Source: Hymenobacter busanensis (GTDB taxonomy: Bacteria; Bacteroidota; Bacteroidia; Cytophagales; Hymenobacteraceae). Taken from it: a stretch of 64,000 bases of DNA. Shown here in pieces: positions 1 through 8,370 of this stretch. How positions within the stretch are numbered: position 1 is the stretch's first letter; the number at the start of each line of letters is the position of its first letter. The notes under the pieces were generated by a model. The model saw only the letters and a program-made list of their open reading frames with translations. It was not told the origin of the DNA and ran no database searches. The translations under genes were made by a program, and so were the position numbers. The stretch is from NCBI RefSeq assembly GCF_008727865.1, contig NZ_VTWU01000004.1:124001-188000 (forward strand), written 5' to 3'.

Positions 1-957
1 TTCAACGCCGCCGCCTTCCTGGCCAAATTCCCGAACCCCGACCCCGAGCTGCTGCGCCAGGACGTGGCGCTCCTGCTCAGCGGGCAGGGCTACAGCGAAA
101 TCATCACCAACTCGCTCACCAACTCGCGCTATTACGAGGCGTCGCCCGAACAGCCCAACGCGGCGCTGGTGCGGGTGCTGAACTACAACTCGGCCGACCT
201 CGACGTGATGCGTCCCTCGTTGCTGCACACCGGCCTCGAAATCGTGCGGCACAACGTGAACCGCCGGCAGCGCGACCTGAAGCTCTACGAGTTCGGCCGC
301 AGCTACCACCGCCAACCCGACGGCAGCTACAAGGAGCGCCCCACGCTGGCCCTGTACCTGACCGGCAACGTGCAGGCCGAAACCTGGCAGCAGCAGGACG
401 AGAAAACCGCCTTCCACCACCTCGCGGGCACCGTGCAGCAGGTGTTGCGCTGCCTCGGCCACCCGCAGCCCGGTTCGCAGCCCGTGCAGCACCCGTACCT
501 GAACGGCGGCCTCACCTTGCTCTTGCACAATCAGCCGGTGGTGCAGCTCGGCAGCGTGTCGCCGAAAGTGCTCAAGCAGCTGGACGTGAACCAGCCCGTG
601 TTCTACGCCGAGCTGGACTGGCAGTGGCTGACGAAGAAGTACCGCACCGCTATGTCGGTAACCGAGCTGGCCAAGTTCCCGGAGGTCCGGCGCGACCTGT
701 CGTTGGTCGTCGACCAAGCCGTGACCTTCGAGCAGCTGCGCCAGATTGCCACCAAGGCCGAGAAGAAGCTCCTGCGCGAGGTCAATGTGTTCGACGTGTA
801 CCAAGGCGAGAATTTGGGCGCGGGCAAGAAGTCGTACTCCCTCAGCTTCCAGCTGCAGGACCCCGAGCGCACCCTCACCGACCAGGCCATCGACCAAGTG
901 ATGCAGAAGCTCATGGCCCAGTTCGAGCAGCAGGCCGGCGCCGTTATCCGCAAGTAG
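1..957 (+). CDS. pheT: Phenylalanine--tRNA ligase beta subunit, C-terminal part
   Basis: PheT pairs with PheS to charge tRNA-Phe in the cytoplasm. The reading frame is open from the first base of the window (FNAAAFLAKFPNP...), so the N-terminal part lies outside and only the last 318 residues are visible. The first two thirds match the catalytic-like core that packs against PheS (LRQDVALLLSGQGYSEIITN, then RRQRDLKLYEFGRSY). The last ~95 residues, from about KFPEVRRDLSLVV, are the ferredoxin-fold anticodon-binding (FDX-ACB) domain. A large palindrome and a clean hairpin terminator follow, so transcription probably ends here. The downstream order (coiled-coil gene, zapA, rny) is typical of Bacteroidota. 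Confidence 0.95.
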   Translation, partial: FNAAAFLAKFPNPDPELLRQDVALLLSGQGYSEIITNSLTNSRYYEASPEQPNAALVRVLNYNSADLDVMRPSLLHTGLEIVRHNVNRRQRDLKLYEFGRSYHRQPDGSYKERPTLALYLTGNVQAETWQQQDEKTAFHHLAGTVQQVLRCLGHPQPGSQPVQHPYLNGGLTLLLHNQPVVQLGSVSPKVLKQLDVNQPVFYAELDWQWLTKKYRTAMSVTELAKFPEVRRDLSLVVDQAVTFEQLRQIATKAEKKLLREVNVFDVYQGENLGAGKKSYSLSFQLQDPERTLTDQAIDQVMQKLMAQFEQQAGAVIRK

Positions 958-964
958 CAGGGCC

Positions 965-1019
965 CAGCTAGAACTAGTAGTGCCACGACTCTCCGTCGTG
1001 GCACTACTAGTTCTAGCTG
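965..1019. repeat. Perfect 25-bp inverted repeat with 5-nt loop
   Basis: The arms at 965-989 and 995-1019 are perfectly complementary (CAGCTAGAACTAGTAGTGCC...) around the loop TCTCC. No T-run follows, and a separate conventional terminator begins 17 bases later, so this is more likely a dispersed extragenic palindrome than the pheT terminator. The inner part (GTGCCACGAC / GTCGTGGCAC) is GC-rich and the outer part AT-richer. Confidence 0.85.
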
Positions 1020-1035
1020 CACCGTGGACCATGCA

Positions 1036-1080
1036 AGCGAAAACCCCGCCGGCTGCTTAGCTCCCGGCGGGGTTTTCGCT
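1036..1080 (+). terminator. Rho-independent terminator after pheT
   Basis: A perfect 17-bp inverted repeat (1036-1052 and 1064-1080) has an 11-nt loop. The right arm contains TTTT just after the GC core, and the left arm the matching AAAA. It ends the pheT transcript and separates it from the coiled-coil gene at 1124. Confidence 0.85.
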
Positions 1081-1123
1081 TCCGCACCGCCAATTCGTTA
1101 CTTTGCCCGGAAATTTTCCCGCC

Positions 1124-1420
1124 ATGGCCTCCTCCCAGCAGCTTGCCCAACTCGACCGCCTCGAACGGCAGGTTACCACTTTAGTGGCTGCCTATCAGCA
1201 CGTGCGCGAAGAGCTGGCCGACGCCCAGACCACCATTGCCCAGCTCCAGGCCGACATCCGCGACCGGGACCGGCAGCTGCGGGAGCACCAGAACCAGGAA
1301 AATATTGTTAAACTTGCTAATACCATAGCCGGCGAGCCGGCTGCCGCAACAGAGCTGAAACAACGTCTCAACGAATACATCCGCGAGCTAGATAAGTGCC
1401 TTGCCTATTTGAGGGAGTAA
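1124..1420 (+). CDS. Small coiled-coil protein between pheT and zapA
   Basis: This is a 98-residue cytoplasmic protein with no signal peptide. Residues ~5-60 are a continuous heptad-rich helix (LAQLDRLERQVTTLVAAYQ, then ELADAQTTIAQLQADIRDRD). A second helix near the C-terminus (LKQRLNEYIRELDKCLAYL) has the look of ZapA or its partners. The ATG at 1124 is preferred over an upstream in-frame start because a TACTTTG promoter-like box at 1099-1105 would lie inside the longer version. It sits 34 bp upstream of zapA and is probably co-transcribed with it. By position and shape it could be a ZapB-like division partner, but no catalytic motif or named family is recognised. Confidence 0.75.
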   Translation: MASSQQLAQLDRLERQVTTLVAAYQHVREELADAQTTIAQLQADIRDRDRQLREHQNQENIVKLANTIAGEPAAATELKQRLNEYIRELDKCLAYLRE

Positions 1421-1454
1421 CCCCACCGCCCACCGCATGACCCCCTAACCCCCC

Positions 1455-1745
1455 GTGTCCGAACTCTCCGTCAAAATCCGCATCGCCGACCGTGACTACC
1501 CCCTGCGGGTGTCGCCCCAGGAAGAGGAGCGCCTGCGCTACGCGGGGCGGCTGCTCAACGAGCGGCTGAAGGAATTTCGGGAGCAGTACGGCATTCAGGA
1601 CAAGCAAGACCTGCTGGCCATGATTGCCCTCACGACCCTGGCCGACCGCGTGAAGGCCACGAAGGAAAAGGACGGTACCGACGCCGCACTCACCGAACGC
1701 CTCGCGCGCTTGGACGAGCTGCTCTCGTCGGTGGTACTCGCCTAA
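1455..1745 (+). CDS. zapA: Cell division protein ZapA
   Basis: ZapA binds and bundles FtsZ filaments at the division ring. The 96-residue protein starts with GTG at 1455. It begins SELSVKIRIADRDYPLRVSP, the usual strand-rich head of ZapA, and continues with a long amphipathic helix (EERLRYAGRLLNERLKEFRE) that forms the tetrameric coiled coil. The stretch QDLLAMIALTTLADRVK matches the conserved ALNIA-like core of the family. It follows the coiled-coil gene by 34 bp. A 6S-RNA-like structure lies immediately downstream, the arrangement seen next to zapA in many bacteria. Confidence 0.9.
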   Translation: MSELSVKIRIADRDYPLRVSPQEEERLRYAGRLLNERLKEFREQYGIQDKQDLLAMIALTTLADRVKATKEKDGTDAALTERLARLDELLSSVVLA

Positions 1746-1749
1746 CAAA

Positions 1750-1845
1750 CGCATACCCACCCTTGGGCAGACGGCCCGGTGGATTTTCGCCCGCATAGCT
1801 GCCGTTGCGGCAGTCGCTTACTCCACGGCTGTGGTGCTTGTTCCA
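1750..1845 (+). ncRNA. ssrS: Candidate 6S RNA between zapA and rny
   Basis: 6S RNA mimics an open promoter and sequesters housekeeping RNA polymerase in stationary phase. The 119-bp zapA-rny gap folds by eye into the expected layout. There is a terminal hairpin (CTGCCG 1799-1804 with CGGCAG 1808-1813, loop TTG). Next comes a large internal bubble (1784-1798 against 1814-1821). A closing stem follows (GTGGA 1779-1783 with TCCAC 1822-1826, GCC 1774-1776 with GGC 1827-1829), with weaker outer pairing. The ends are estimates. The location beside zapA supports the call, but no covariance model was run. Confidence 0.5.
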
Positions 1846-1864
1846 TCCCCCAACAATCACCCCC

Positions 1865-3526
1865 ATGGATATACTATACATCGTCCTAGCTGCCGTCGTG
1901 GCCCTCGTAGTGGGCTTCGTGGCGGGTAGGCAAATGGCCGGCAAAGCCCGGCAGGACGTGGAAGCGCAGGCCCAAAGCCGTGCCCAGGAACTGCTGCAGG
2001 AAGCCGAAGCCAAGGCCAACCGCGTGCGCGAAGAGCGCATTCAACAGGCCAAAGACAAAGCCCGTCAGATTCGCAACGAATCGGAGCAGGAAATCCGCCG
2101 CCTCCGCCAGGAAGCCGACCAGGATCTGGCGCAGCGCCGCGAAGTGGTGCTGCAGCAGGAAGCCAGCGTGAAGCAGCTTACCCAGGCCTCGCAGCGCCAG
2201 CTGGAACAGGTGCAGCGCAAGGAAAAGGAGCTGGACACCCTGCGCGAAAAAGTGCAGAACGACACCCAGCGGCAGCTCGAAAAGCTGGAAGCCCAGGAAG
2301 AAAAGCGCCGCCAGGAGCACGACGACGTGCTGGCCGAGCTGCGCCAAGACCAGGCCGAAGTAGAGCAGCAGCGCCTCCAGATTCAGTCCCAGCTCGAAAC
2401 CATTTCGGGCCTCACGGCCGCCGAAGCCCGCGAGCAGTTGGTGGAAGGCCTCAAGAACGAAGCCCAAATTCAGGCCAGCAGCTACATCAAGGATGTGGTA
2501 GCCCAGGCCAAGCTTTCGGCCACCAAAGACGCTAAGAAAGTGGTGCTCGAAACCATTCAGCGCACCGCCGCCGAACACGCCATCGAAAACTGCGTGTCGG
2601 TGTTCAACATCGAGTCGGACGACGTCAAGGGCAAAATCATTGGCCGCGAGGGACGCAACATTCGCGCCCTGGAAGCCGCTACCGGCGTCGAAATCATTGT
2701 CGACGACACGCCCGAGGCCATCATCATTTCGGGCTTCGACCCGGTGCGCCGCGAAGTGGCCCGCCTCTCGCTGCACTTGCTGGTGAAAGACGGCCGCATT
2801 CACCCGGCCCGCATCGAGGAAATCGTAGCCAAGACGCGCAAGAACATCGACGAGGAAATTGTGGAAATCGGCGAGCGGACCATCGTCGACCTCGGCATCC
2901 ACGGCTTGCACCCCGAGCTGATCAAGATGGTGGGTCGCATGCGCTTCCGCTCCTCGTACGGCCAGAACCTGCTGCAACACTCGCGCGAAGTTTCCAACCT
3001 CTGCGCCACCATGGCCGCGGAGCTGGGTCTGAACGTGAAGCACGCCCGCCGCGCCGGCCTTTTGCACGACATCGGCAAGGTGAGCACCGAGGAGCCCGAG
3101 CTGCCCCACGCCATTCTGGGCATGGAGCTGGCCAAGAAGTACAAAGAGCACCCCGACGTGGTCAACGCCATCGGCGCCCACCACGACGAAATCGAAATGA
3201 CGGCCCTGATTTCGCCCATCGTGCAGGCCTGCGACGCCATCAGCGGCTCGCGCCCCGGTGCCCGCCGCGAGATGATGGAAAGCTACATCAAGCGCCTCAA
3301 GCAGCTCGAAGAAACCGCCAACGGCTTCAAGGGCGTCAATCAGTGCTACGCCATTCAGGCCGGCCGCGAGCTGCGCGTGATTGTGGACGCCGACAACGTA
3401 ACCGACGACCGTGCCCAGGAGCTGTCCAGCGAGATTTCGCAGAAAATCGAGAAGGAAATGCAGTACCCCGGCCAGATCAAGGTGACGGTGATTCGCGAAA
3501 TGCGCGCCGTGGCTTACGCGAAGTAG
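1865..3526 (+). CDS. rny: Ribonuclease Y
   Basis: RNase Y is a membrane-anchored endoribonuclease that starts mRNA decay. The 553-residue product has the full architecture: an N-terminal membrane helix ([19 protein letters not shown]), a long charged coiled coil to about residue 235, a KH RNA-binding domain with the GREG loop at 260-263, and an HD domain with the metal-binding HD pair at 401-402 (GLLHDIGK). The ATG at 1865 places the membrane helix at the very N-terminus. An in-frame TTG at 1805 would add a non-hydrophobic leader and overlap the RNA candidate. A strong terminator follows. Confidence 0.97.
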   Translation: MDILYIVLAAVVALVVGFVAGRQMAGKARQDVEAQAQSRAQELLQEAEAKANRVREERIQQAKDKARQIRNESEQEIRRLRQEADQDLAQRREVVLQQEASVKQLTQASQRQLEQVQRKEKELDTLREKVQNDTQRQLEKLEAQEEKRRQEHDDVLAELRQDQAEVEQQRLQIQSQLETISGLTAAEAREQLVEGLKNEAQIQASSYIKDVVAQAKLSATKDAKKVVLETIQRTAAEHAIENCVSVFNIESDDVKGKIIGREGRNIRALEAATGVEIIVDDTPEAIIISGFDPVRREVARLSLHLLVKDGRIHPARIEEIVAKTRKNIDEEIVEIGERTIVDLGIHGLHPELIKMVGRMRFRSSYGQNLLQHSREVSNLCATMAAELGLNVKHARRAGLLHDIGKVSTEEPELPHAILGMELAKKYKEHPDVVNAIGAHHDEIEMTALISPIVQACDAISGSRPGARREMMESYIKRLKQLEETANGFKGVNQCYAIQAGRELRVIVDADNVTDDRAQELSSEISQKIEKEMQYPGQIKVTVIREMRAVAYAK

Positions 3527-3547
3527 AGCCAGCCAAGCTCATAACCA

Positions 3548-3585
3548 AAAGCGCCCGCCGCAACAGCTGTTGCGGCGGGCGCTTT
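3548..3585 (+). terminator. Rho-independent terminator after rny
   Basis: A perfect 19-bp inverted repeat (3548-3566 and 3567-3585) has a GCGCCCGCCGCAACAG core and ends in TTT followed by GTTTG. It lies 21 bases after the rny stop codon. Confidence 0.85.
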
Positions 3586-3676
3586 GTTTGCAAACCAGCC
3601 TGTACAACGCCAGCCGCGTGCAACCTTTGCCGGACCCGCCCGCATCTTCCTCCACCCCACGTCATTCACCCATTCT

Positions 3677-4477
3677 ATGAAGCATTGTTACCCATTGTTA
3701 TTGCTGATATGCGGCCTGCTGAACGGCTGCTCTATGTACACACCACTGCTGCCCGCCACTCCCGTTGTTAATAAAGGCGAGGTAGAGCTTACCGGCCAAA
3801 TTCAGTCCCCCTTCGGTTCCGGTGGCAGCGTTGCCTACTCACCCATTCACCACGTGCTTCTGCATGCCGCTTATCTAGGCCGCAAAGACTCGGCACCCAG
3901 CGACTCTAACGATGTGCAGCTCCGAAGCCGCCAGTATGAAGCCGCTTTGGGCTATTATCACACCGTTGCCGACGGTCATTGGTACCTCGGTGCCTTGGCC
4001 GGGTATGGGCAGGCATGGGCACTACGCCGCGGCCGCGACCCACAAGTTGAGCGATACAACCTTCTCGGGCCTCCGTTGCCCACGCCTCCATACGCCACCT
4101 ACGAAGGCCAGTACCAACGGTATTTCGGGCAGGTGGTAGCCGCGTATCAGTCGACGCCCACCAGCCCAGACGATGTGCAGGTGCAAGCGGGCGGTGTGCT
4201 GCGCCTTACCCAAGCCGAATTCACCCAGCTGATTCGCAACGGCCAAGCCTTTGGCCAGCCCCGCCAGCAGTTTTTCGAGCCCGTGGGCTTTGTGCGCGTC
4301 GGAGGCACATGGTTGCTGGCGCATTTTGCCACCGGCTTGTCGCAGCCCGCCGCCTTTAGCCGGGCCGAACGTGTCCTTTGGCCCAATACGTCGCTCTTTG
4401 CCAGTGTAGGCCTCACCCTCTACCCCACAACCCTCTACCGAGAACTGCACCGCCAACGCACGGCTTCGGCTCCATAA
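3677..4477 (+). CDS. Lipoprotein of the C-x-x-Y-x-P family, copy 1
   Basis: This is a 266-residue predicted lipoprotein of unknown function. The signal sequence MKHCYPLLLLICGLLNGC ends in a lipobox (LNGC). Next comes the family signature C-S-M-Y-T-P-x-x-P-x-x-P-V, then KGEVELTGQ and AYSPIHHV. Three relatives lie at 5979, 8371 and 9121. The rest is rich in alternating aromatic and polar strands (YLGALAGYGQAWALRRGRD, FGQVVAAYQS) and ends SVGLTLYPTTLYRE, suggesting a small outer-membrane barrel behind a lipidated N-terminus. The ATG at 3677 is chosen because it opens the signal peptide. The gene is convergent with the flavoprotein, 6 bp away. Confidence 0.8.
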   Translation: MKHCYPLLLLICGLLNGCSMYTPLLPATPVVNKGEVELTGQIQSPFGSGGSVAYSPIHHVLLHAAYLGRKDSAPSDSNDVQLRSRQYEAALGYYHTVADGHWYLGALAGYGQAWALRRGRDPQVERYNLLGPPLPTPPYATYEGQYQRYFGQVVAAYQSTPTSPDDVQVQAGGVLRLTQAEFTQLIRNGQAFGQPRQQFFEPVGFVRVGGTWLLAHFATGLSQPAAFSRAERVLWPNTSLFASVGLTLYPTTLYRELHRQRTASAP

Positions 4478-4483
4478 TCCAAC

Positions 4484-5878
4484 TTACTTGAGCTGGGCAA
4501 ATACATTGTTCAGCGCCTCGGCCCAGGTGGGGTGGGCCAGCACCATGTCGCGCAGCTGCTGGTACTTCAGCCGCCCGGCCATGGCAATCTGCAGCATGCT
4601 CATGATTTCGCCGCCCTCGGGGCTGAGCACCGCCGCACCCAGCAGCCGGTCGTCGGCACCTACCAGCACCTTGATAAAGCCGGCCGTTCGCCCCGTTTCG
4701 CGGGCCCGCCCAATGTGGAACACCGGCAGCTTGCCCACCCGGTAGGGCACGCCCTGCTTCTTGGCTTCTTTCTCCGAGAGGCCCACGCACCCCAGCTGCG
4801 GATCAGTAAACACCACGTAGGGCACCGGTCGCGCCTCGGTGCGGCGCCCAATCCCGTGCAGCACCTGGTCGCGCACCAGGCGGTAGTCGTCGTAGCTGAT
4901 GTGGGTGAACTGCGGGCCGCCCTTCACGTCGCCTAGCGCATACACGCCCCGCACGCCGGTGTGCAGCCGCTCGTCTACCACCACAAAGCCGTGCTCGTCG
5001 GTTTTGATGCCGGCCGCCCCCAGGTTCAGCGACGCCGTGTTGGGCGTGCGGCCGGTGGCCAGCAGCAAGTGCGAGCCGCGCAGGCGCCGCTCGCCGGTGC
5101 GCGTCTGCACGGTCAGCGTTACGTGGCCGTTGGTGCCGCGCGCGGCGCTTTGCACCCGGCCCCCCAGTACAAACTCCACGCCCTCGGCTTCCAGCAGTTT
5201 CTGCAGCTCCTTGCTCACGTCGGCGTCTTCGCGGGCCATGATGCGCGGCTCGGTATCCACGATGGTCACGCGCGAGCCGAAGCGCCGGTACATCTGCCCA
5301 AACTCCACCCCGATGTAGCTGCCGCCGAGAATAACCAGGTGCTCGGGCAGCTCCGGCAGGTCCAGCAGGGTTTCGTTGGTGAGGGCGCCCACGTGCTGTA
5401 TTCCCTCAATGGCGGGCCACGCCGGCTGGGTGCCGGTATTGATGAACACCAGCGGCGCCGTCACGCGCTCCGCCTCTACCCGCTCGCGCGGCGTAACCAG
5501 CAGCGTGTGCGGCCCCACAAACGCGGCGTGGCCGTGCAGCACCGTAATGCCGGGGTGCTCCACGGTCAGGTTCTTCCGAATGGCCTCGCGGTGCCGCGCC
5601 ACCAGCGCATTTTTGCGCGCAATAACGGCGGGCATGTCCAATACCGGCGGCGCGACGGATATACCCAACTCCCCGGCCGTGCGCACGTCGTGGGCGCGGT
5701 GGGCGGCCGCCAGCAGCGCCTTGGTGGGCGAACAGCCGTAGTTGATGCACGAGCCGCCCAGGTGGTCCTGTTCGATGAGGGCCACGCGCCGGCCGGCATC
5801 GGCCAGGGCATAAGCCAAGGGGTTGCCGGCCTGCCCCGAACCAATGATGAGGGCGTCAAATGAACTGGGTGTGGGCAT
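4484..5878 (-). CDS. Pyridine nucleotide-disulfide oxidoreductase (mercuric reductase/lipoamide dehydrogenase-like)
   Basis: This is a 464-residue flavoprotein of the class I disulfide reductase family. It has the N-terminal FAD Rossmann motif (ALIIGSGQAGNPLAYALADA) and the redox-active pair C-x4-C in GGSCINYGCSPTK. A second dinucleotide site for NAD(P)H follows (VILGGSYIGVEFGQMYRRFG), then the FAD ALGD motif (GVYALGDVKGGPQFTH). The C-terminal dimer-interface motif HPTWAE contains the catalytic His/Glu pair. No N-terminal heavy-metal domain and no vicinal C-terminal cysteines are present, so mercury reduction is not supported. No dehydrogenase complex genes are nearby, so the substrate is unknown. 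The ATG at 5878 puts the FAD fold at the start. Confidence 0.9.
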   Translation of the reverse strand: MPTPSSFDALIIGSGQAGNPLAYALADAGRRVALIEQDHLGGSCINYGCSPTKALLAAAHRAHDVRTAGELGISVAPPVLDMPAVIARKNALVARHREAIRKNLTVEHPGITVLHGHAAFVGPHTLLVTPRERVEAERVTAPLVFINTGTQPAWPAIEGIQHVGALTNETLLDLPELPEHLVILGGSYIGVEFGQMYRRFGSRVTIVDTEPRIMAREDADVSKELQKLLEAEGVEFVLGGRVQSAARGTNGHVTLTVQTRTGERRLRGSHLLLATGRTPNTASLNLGAAGIKTDEHGFVVVDERLHTGVRGVYALGDVKGGPQFTHISYDDYRLVRDQVLHGIGRRTEARPVPYVVFTDPQLGCVGLSEKEAKKQGVPYRVGKLPVFHIGRARETGRTAGFIKVLVGADDRLLGAAVLSPEGGEIMSMLQIAMAGRLKYQQLRDMVLAHPTWAEALNNVFAQLK

Positions 5879-5978
5879 AATCAGCGAACTTAGGCGCGTA
5901 GGCCAGCGGCAGATGGAGGAGCTTGATACAACGAAACTCCCTGTCGGTCGTTGTCTGCCCGGCTTCCACTCCTTGCCC

Positions 5979-6716
5979 ATGACTCCCAAACGCTTGTTGT
6001 TGCTGTTGCCGCTGCCGCTCTTGGCCAGCTGCGCCTCCATCTACTACCCCACGCCGGCGCCCGTGCCCATGTTCACCCAAAAAGGCGAATTCAACGCCTC
6101 GGTGCAGGCCAACCTCAAAGAAAACTTCACCGCCCAGCTCGCCTACGCTCCCGCCGACCACGTGGGGCTGATTGCCAACGGCTCGTCGCTGCACAACAAA
6201 ACCAAAAAGCGGTACCTGGAGCAGGATTTGGGCGAGTTCGGGGCGGGCTACTTCACCAAGTTCGGGCCCGCCCAAAACCGCATTCTGGAAGTGTATGCCG
6301 GCGCCGGCTTCGGCCGGGCCAAGCGCGAGGAGTTTGCCCGCGGCGAGACACCCTACCAGCTGCAGGACGGCCGCCTGGAGAAGTACTTTCTGCAGGTGAA
6401 CTACACCAAGAAGAAAAAGGAAGCCTACACCATCCTGGGCCACGACTGGCAGCTGCGCTACGGCGCCGCCATGCGCCTGAGCTACGTCAACCTCAGCGAC
6501 TTTCGCCTCAACGGCGTGCGCGCGCCCGGCGAAGACAACATCTTCTTCGAGCCCGTCACCTACACCCGCATCAACCTCTTCGGCCCGCTCAAATTTCAGT
6601 TCATGAGCGGCTGGAACATTCGTCTCAAAAACCGCAAATACCTCACCGCCGGCAACTCCGTCAGCAGCTTCGGCTTCGTGCTGAACCTGGGCGGCGACGG
6701 GACCAACGAAGACTAA
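5979..6716 (+). CDS. Lipoprotein of the C-x-x-Y-x-P family, copy 2 (divergent)
   Basis: This is a 245-residue predicted lipoprotein. The signal peptide MTPKRLLLLLPLPLLASC ends in a good lipobox (LASC). The start of the mature protein, CASIYYPTPAPVPMFTQKGE, follows the family pattern, then NASVQANLKE and AYAPADHVGLIANG align with the AYSP-x-x-HV element of the other copies. The body has many glycine- and aromatic-rich segments (LEVYAGAGFGRAKRE) and ends FGFVLNLGGDG, which is barrel-like. It is the most divergent of the four. It starts 100 bp from the flavoprotein start on the opposite strand, so the two may share a promoter region, and it ends 32 bp from the convergent antiporter. Confidence 0.78.
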   Translation: MTPKRLLLLLPLPLLASCASIYYPTPAPVPMFTQKGEFNASVQANLKENFTAQLAYAPADHVGLIANGSSLHNKTKKRYLEQDLGEFGAGYFTKFGPAQNRILEVYAGAGFGRAKREEFARGETPYQLQDGRLEKYFLQVNYTKKKKEAYTILGHDWQLRYGAAMRLSYVNLSDFRLNGVRAPGEDNIFFEPVTYTRINLFGPLKFQFMSGWNIRLKNRKYLTAGNSVSSFGFVLNLGGDGTNED

Positions 6717-6748
6717 CAGCGTAGGCGGCGTGCTGCCACCGCTCAGAC

Positions 6749-8083
6749 CTAAGCGGGGCGCGGTCGTACGGCCGCTTCCGGGTTTTGCTCTGCCGGTACT
6801 GGCTCGTTGCTTGTGGCTTCTTCGCAGGCTTCTGCGGCCAGCTCGGCCGCAATGCGCCGGCCGTGGCGCCGGTCCAGCCAGTTCATCACGGGTGTGGCCA
6901 GCGTACCGTGCACCACCACCGATACCAAAATGGTGAAGCCGGCAATAGCCCACAGCTGGCGCGGGTCGTCGAAATTTCCTTTGGCCAAGGCGAACGAGAG
7001 GTAGAAGATGGAGCCGATGCCCCTGATGCCGAAAAAGGAAATGACGCCCCGCTCGGCCCAGGTCATGCGCGGCACCCGCGCCAGAGTAAACAGGCCGCCC
7101 AGTGGCCGCAGCACCAGAATGAGCAGCAGGCCCAGCGCCGCCCCGCGCCACGTGAGGGGCGCCAGCAATCCGCGCATGATGGCGCCGCCGAGCATCAGTA
7201 GAATAACCACGATGAAAAGGCGCTCCAACTGGTCGGTAAAGGCGTGCATCTGCTTGTGGTACTCGTGGTGCCGCTCGTGGCTGCGCAGGGTAAGGGCTGC
7301 AATAAACACCGCCAGAAAGCCGTAGCCATGCACCATTTCGGTGATGCCGTAGGTGGTGAGCGTGACGGCCAGCGACACAAACCCGTAGGCCGTGGCTTTG
7401 ATGCTGACGCGCGTGGGTAGGTGAAAAATGAGCACTGCCAGCAGCTTGCCCGACAACCAGCCCAGGGCCACGCCGGCCACCGTGCGGTACAGCAAATCCA
7501 TCCACAGCCAGGTTTGCAGGCGTTCGGCCAGCGGGGCCGCGGCGGGGAGGAGCGCCAGCGCGAGGTACACAAACGGAAACGCCAGACCGTCGTTCAGGCC
7601 GGCCTCGCCGGTGAGGGCAAAGCGCACGTTGTCTTCGCGGCCTTCGTTGGGGTCGCCCACTTGCACGTCGCCGGCCAGCACGGGGTCGGTGGGGGAGAGG
7701 GAGGCGGCCAGCAACAGTGCGGCCGCCAGCGGCAACCCGGCCAGGTAGGCGGCACTCGTGAGGCCGATGATATTGAGCACCATCAGCACCAGCACCAACA
7801 GCAGTGGCCCGCGCCACTTCAGCACCGAAAACGGTCGGTCGATTTTCAGTCCCGTGCCCATCAGCGCCACTATCACGCACAGCTCGGCTACGTGCGTGAC
7901 GATGCTGGGATTGTGCAGCGGATCGGGGTTGGGCAGGCCCAGCGGCAAGGCGTACACCCCCATGCCCAACGCGATGTAGAGAATCGGGTAGGAAAGCGGG
8001 TATTTCTCAAGCAGCGAAGGCAGCCAGGCTACTCCCAGAATAGCCACGCCCAGCAGGGCCAGCGCAATGTGGTAAGGCGACAT
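6749..8083 (-). CDS. Cation:proton antiporter, CPA1/NhaP-like
   Basis: This is a 444-residue inner-membrane antiporter with about 12 hydrophobic segments, expected to exchange Na+ or K+ for protons. Two CPA1 hallmarks are present: SLSPTDPVLAGDVQVG, whose TDP lies in the ion-binding helix, and ALTGEAGLNDGLAFPFVYLA, whose ND pair is the usual ion-binding site of electroneutral exchangers. The protein ends in a short charged cytoplasmic tail (CEEATSNEPVPAEQNPEA) with no RCK domain. The start at 8083 opens directly into the first helix. A 287-bp gap to the next gene holds no other ORF. The exact ion is not readable from sequence. Confidence 0.9.
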   Translation of the reverse strand: MSPYHIALALLGVAILGVAWLPSLLEKYPLSYPILYIALGMGVYALPLGLPNPDPLHNPSIVTHVAELCVIVALMGTGLKIDRPFSVLKWRGPLLLVLVLMVLNIIGLTSAAYLAGLPLAAALLLAASLSPTDPVLAGDVQVGDPNEGREDNVRFALTGEAGLNDGLAFPFVYLALALLPAAAPLAERLQTWLWMDLLYRTVAGVALGWLSGKLLAVLIFHLPTRVSIKATAYGFVSLAVTLTTYGITEMVHGYGFLAVFIAALTLRSHERHHEYHKQMHAFTDQLERLFIVVILLMLGGAIMRGLLAPLTWRGAALGLLLILVLRPLGGLFTLARVPRMTWAERGVISFFGIRGIGSIFYLSFALAKGNFDDPRQLWAIAGFTILVSVVVHGTLATPVMNWLDRRHGRRIAAELAAEACEEATSNEPVPAEQNPEAAVRPRPA

Positions 8084-8370
8084 AGCAAACCAGATAAGGG
8101 CAGATGGATAGGTCGTAATACGGAGGCTCGGCGGTATCTACCGGTGTGCAGGGGTTTTTCTGAGTCACTGCCCCTGGCAAAGAGCCCGGTAAAAGTCGAA
8201 TAACTGACCCTCTGAAAAGTCAGATAATTTATGCTCAATACGCCCTCATTCCTTCTGATGAGCCGCGTATACGGAGCTTTGGCGAAGTTTTGAAAAGTCT
8301 GCTTTCGACGCAGAATAGATTGGTGGGCGAAGTAAGCCGGGCGTACTTCCGGTCGTCAATTCACTCCGCC

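Noticed and set aside
1805-1864. Upstream TTG start for RNase Y
   Set aside because: Would place a non-hydrophobic leader before the membrane anchor and overlap the 6S-like fold.
4484-5878. Mercuric reductase with mercury operon
   Set aside because: No heavy-metal-binding N-terminal domain, no C-terminal cysteine pair and no mer genes.
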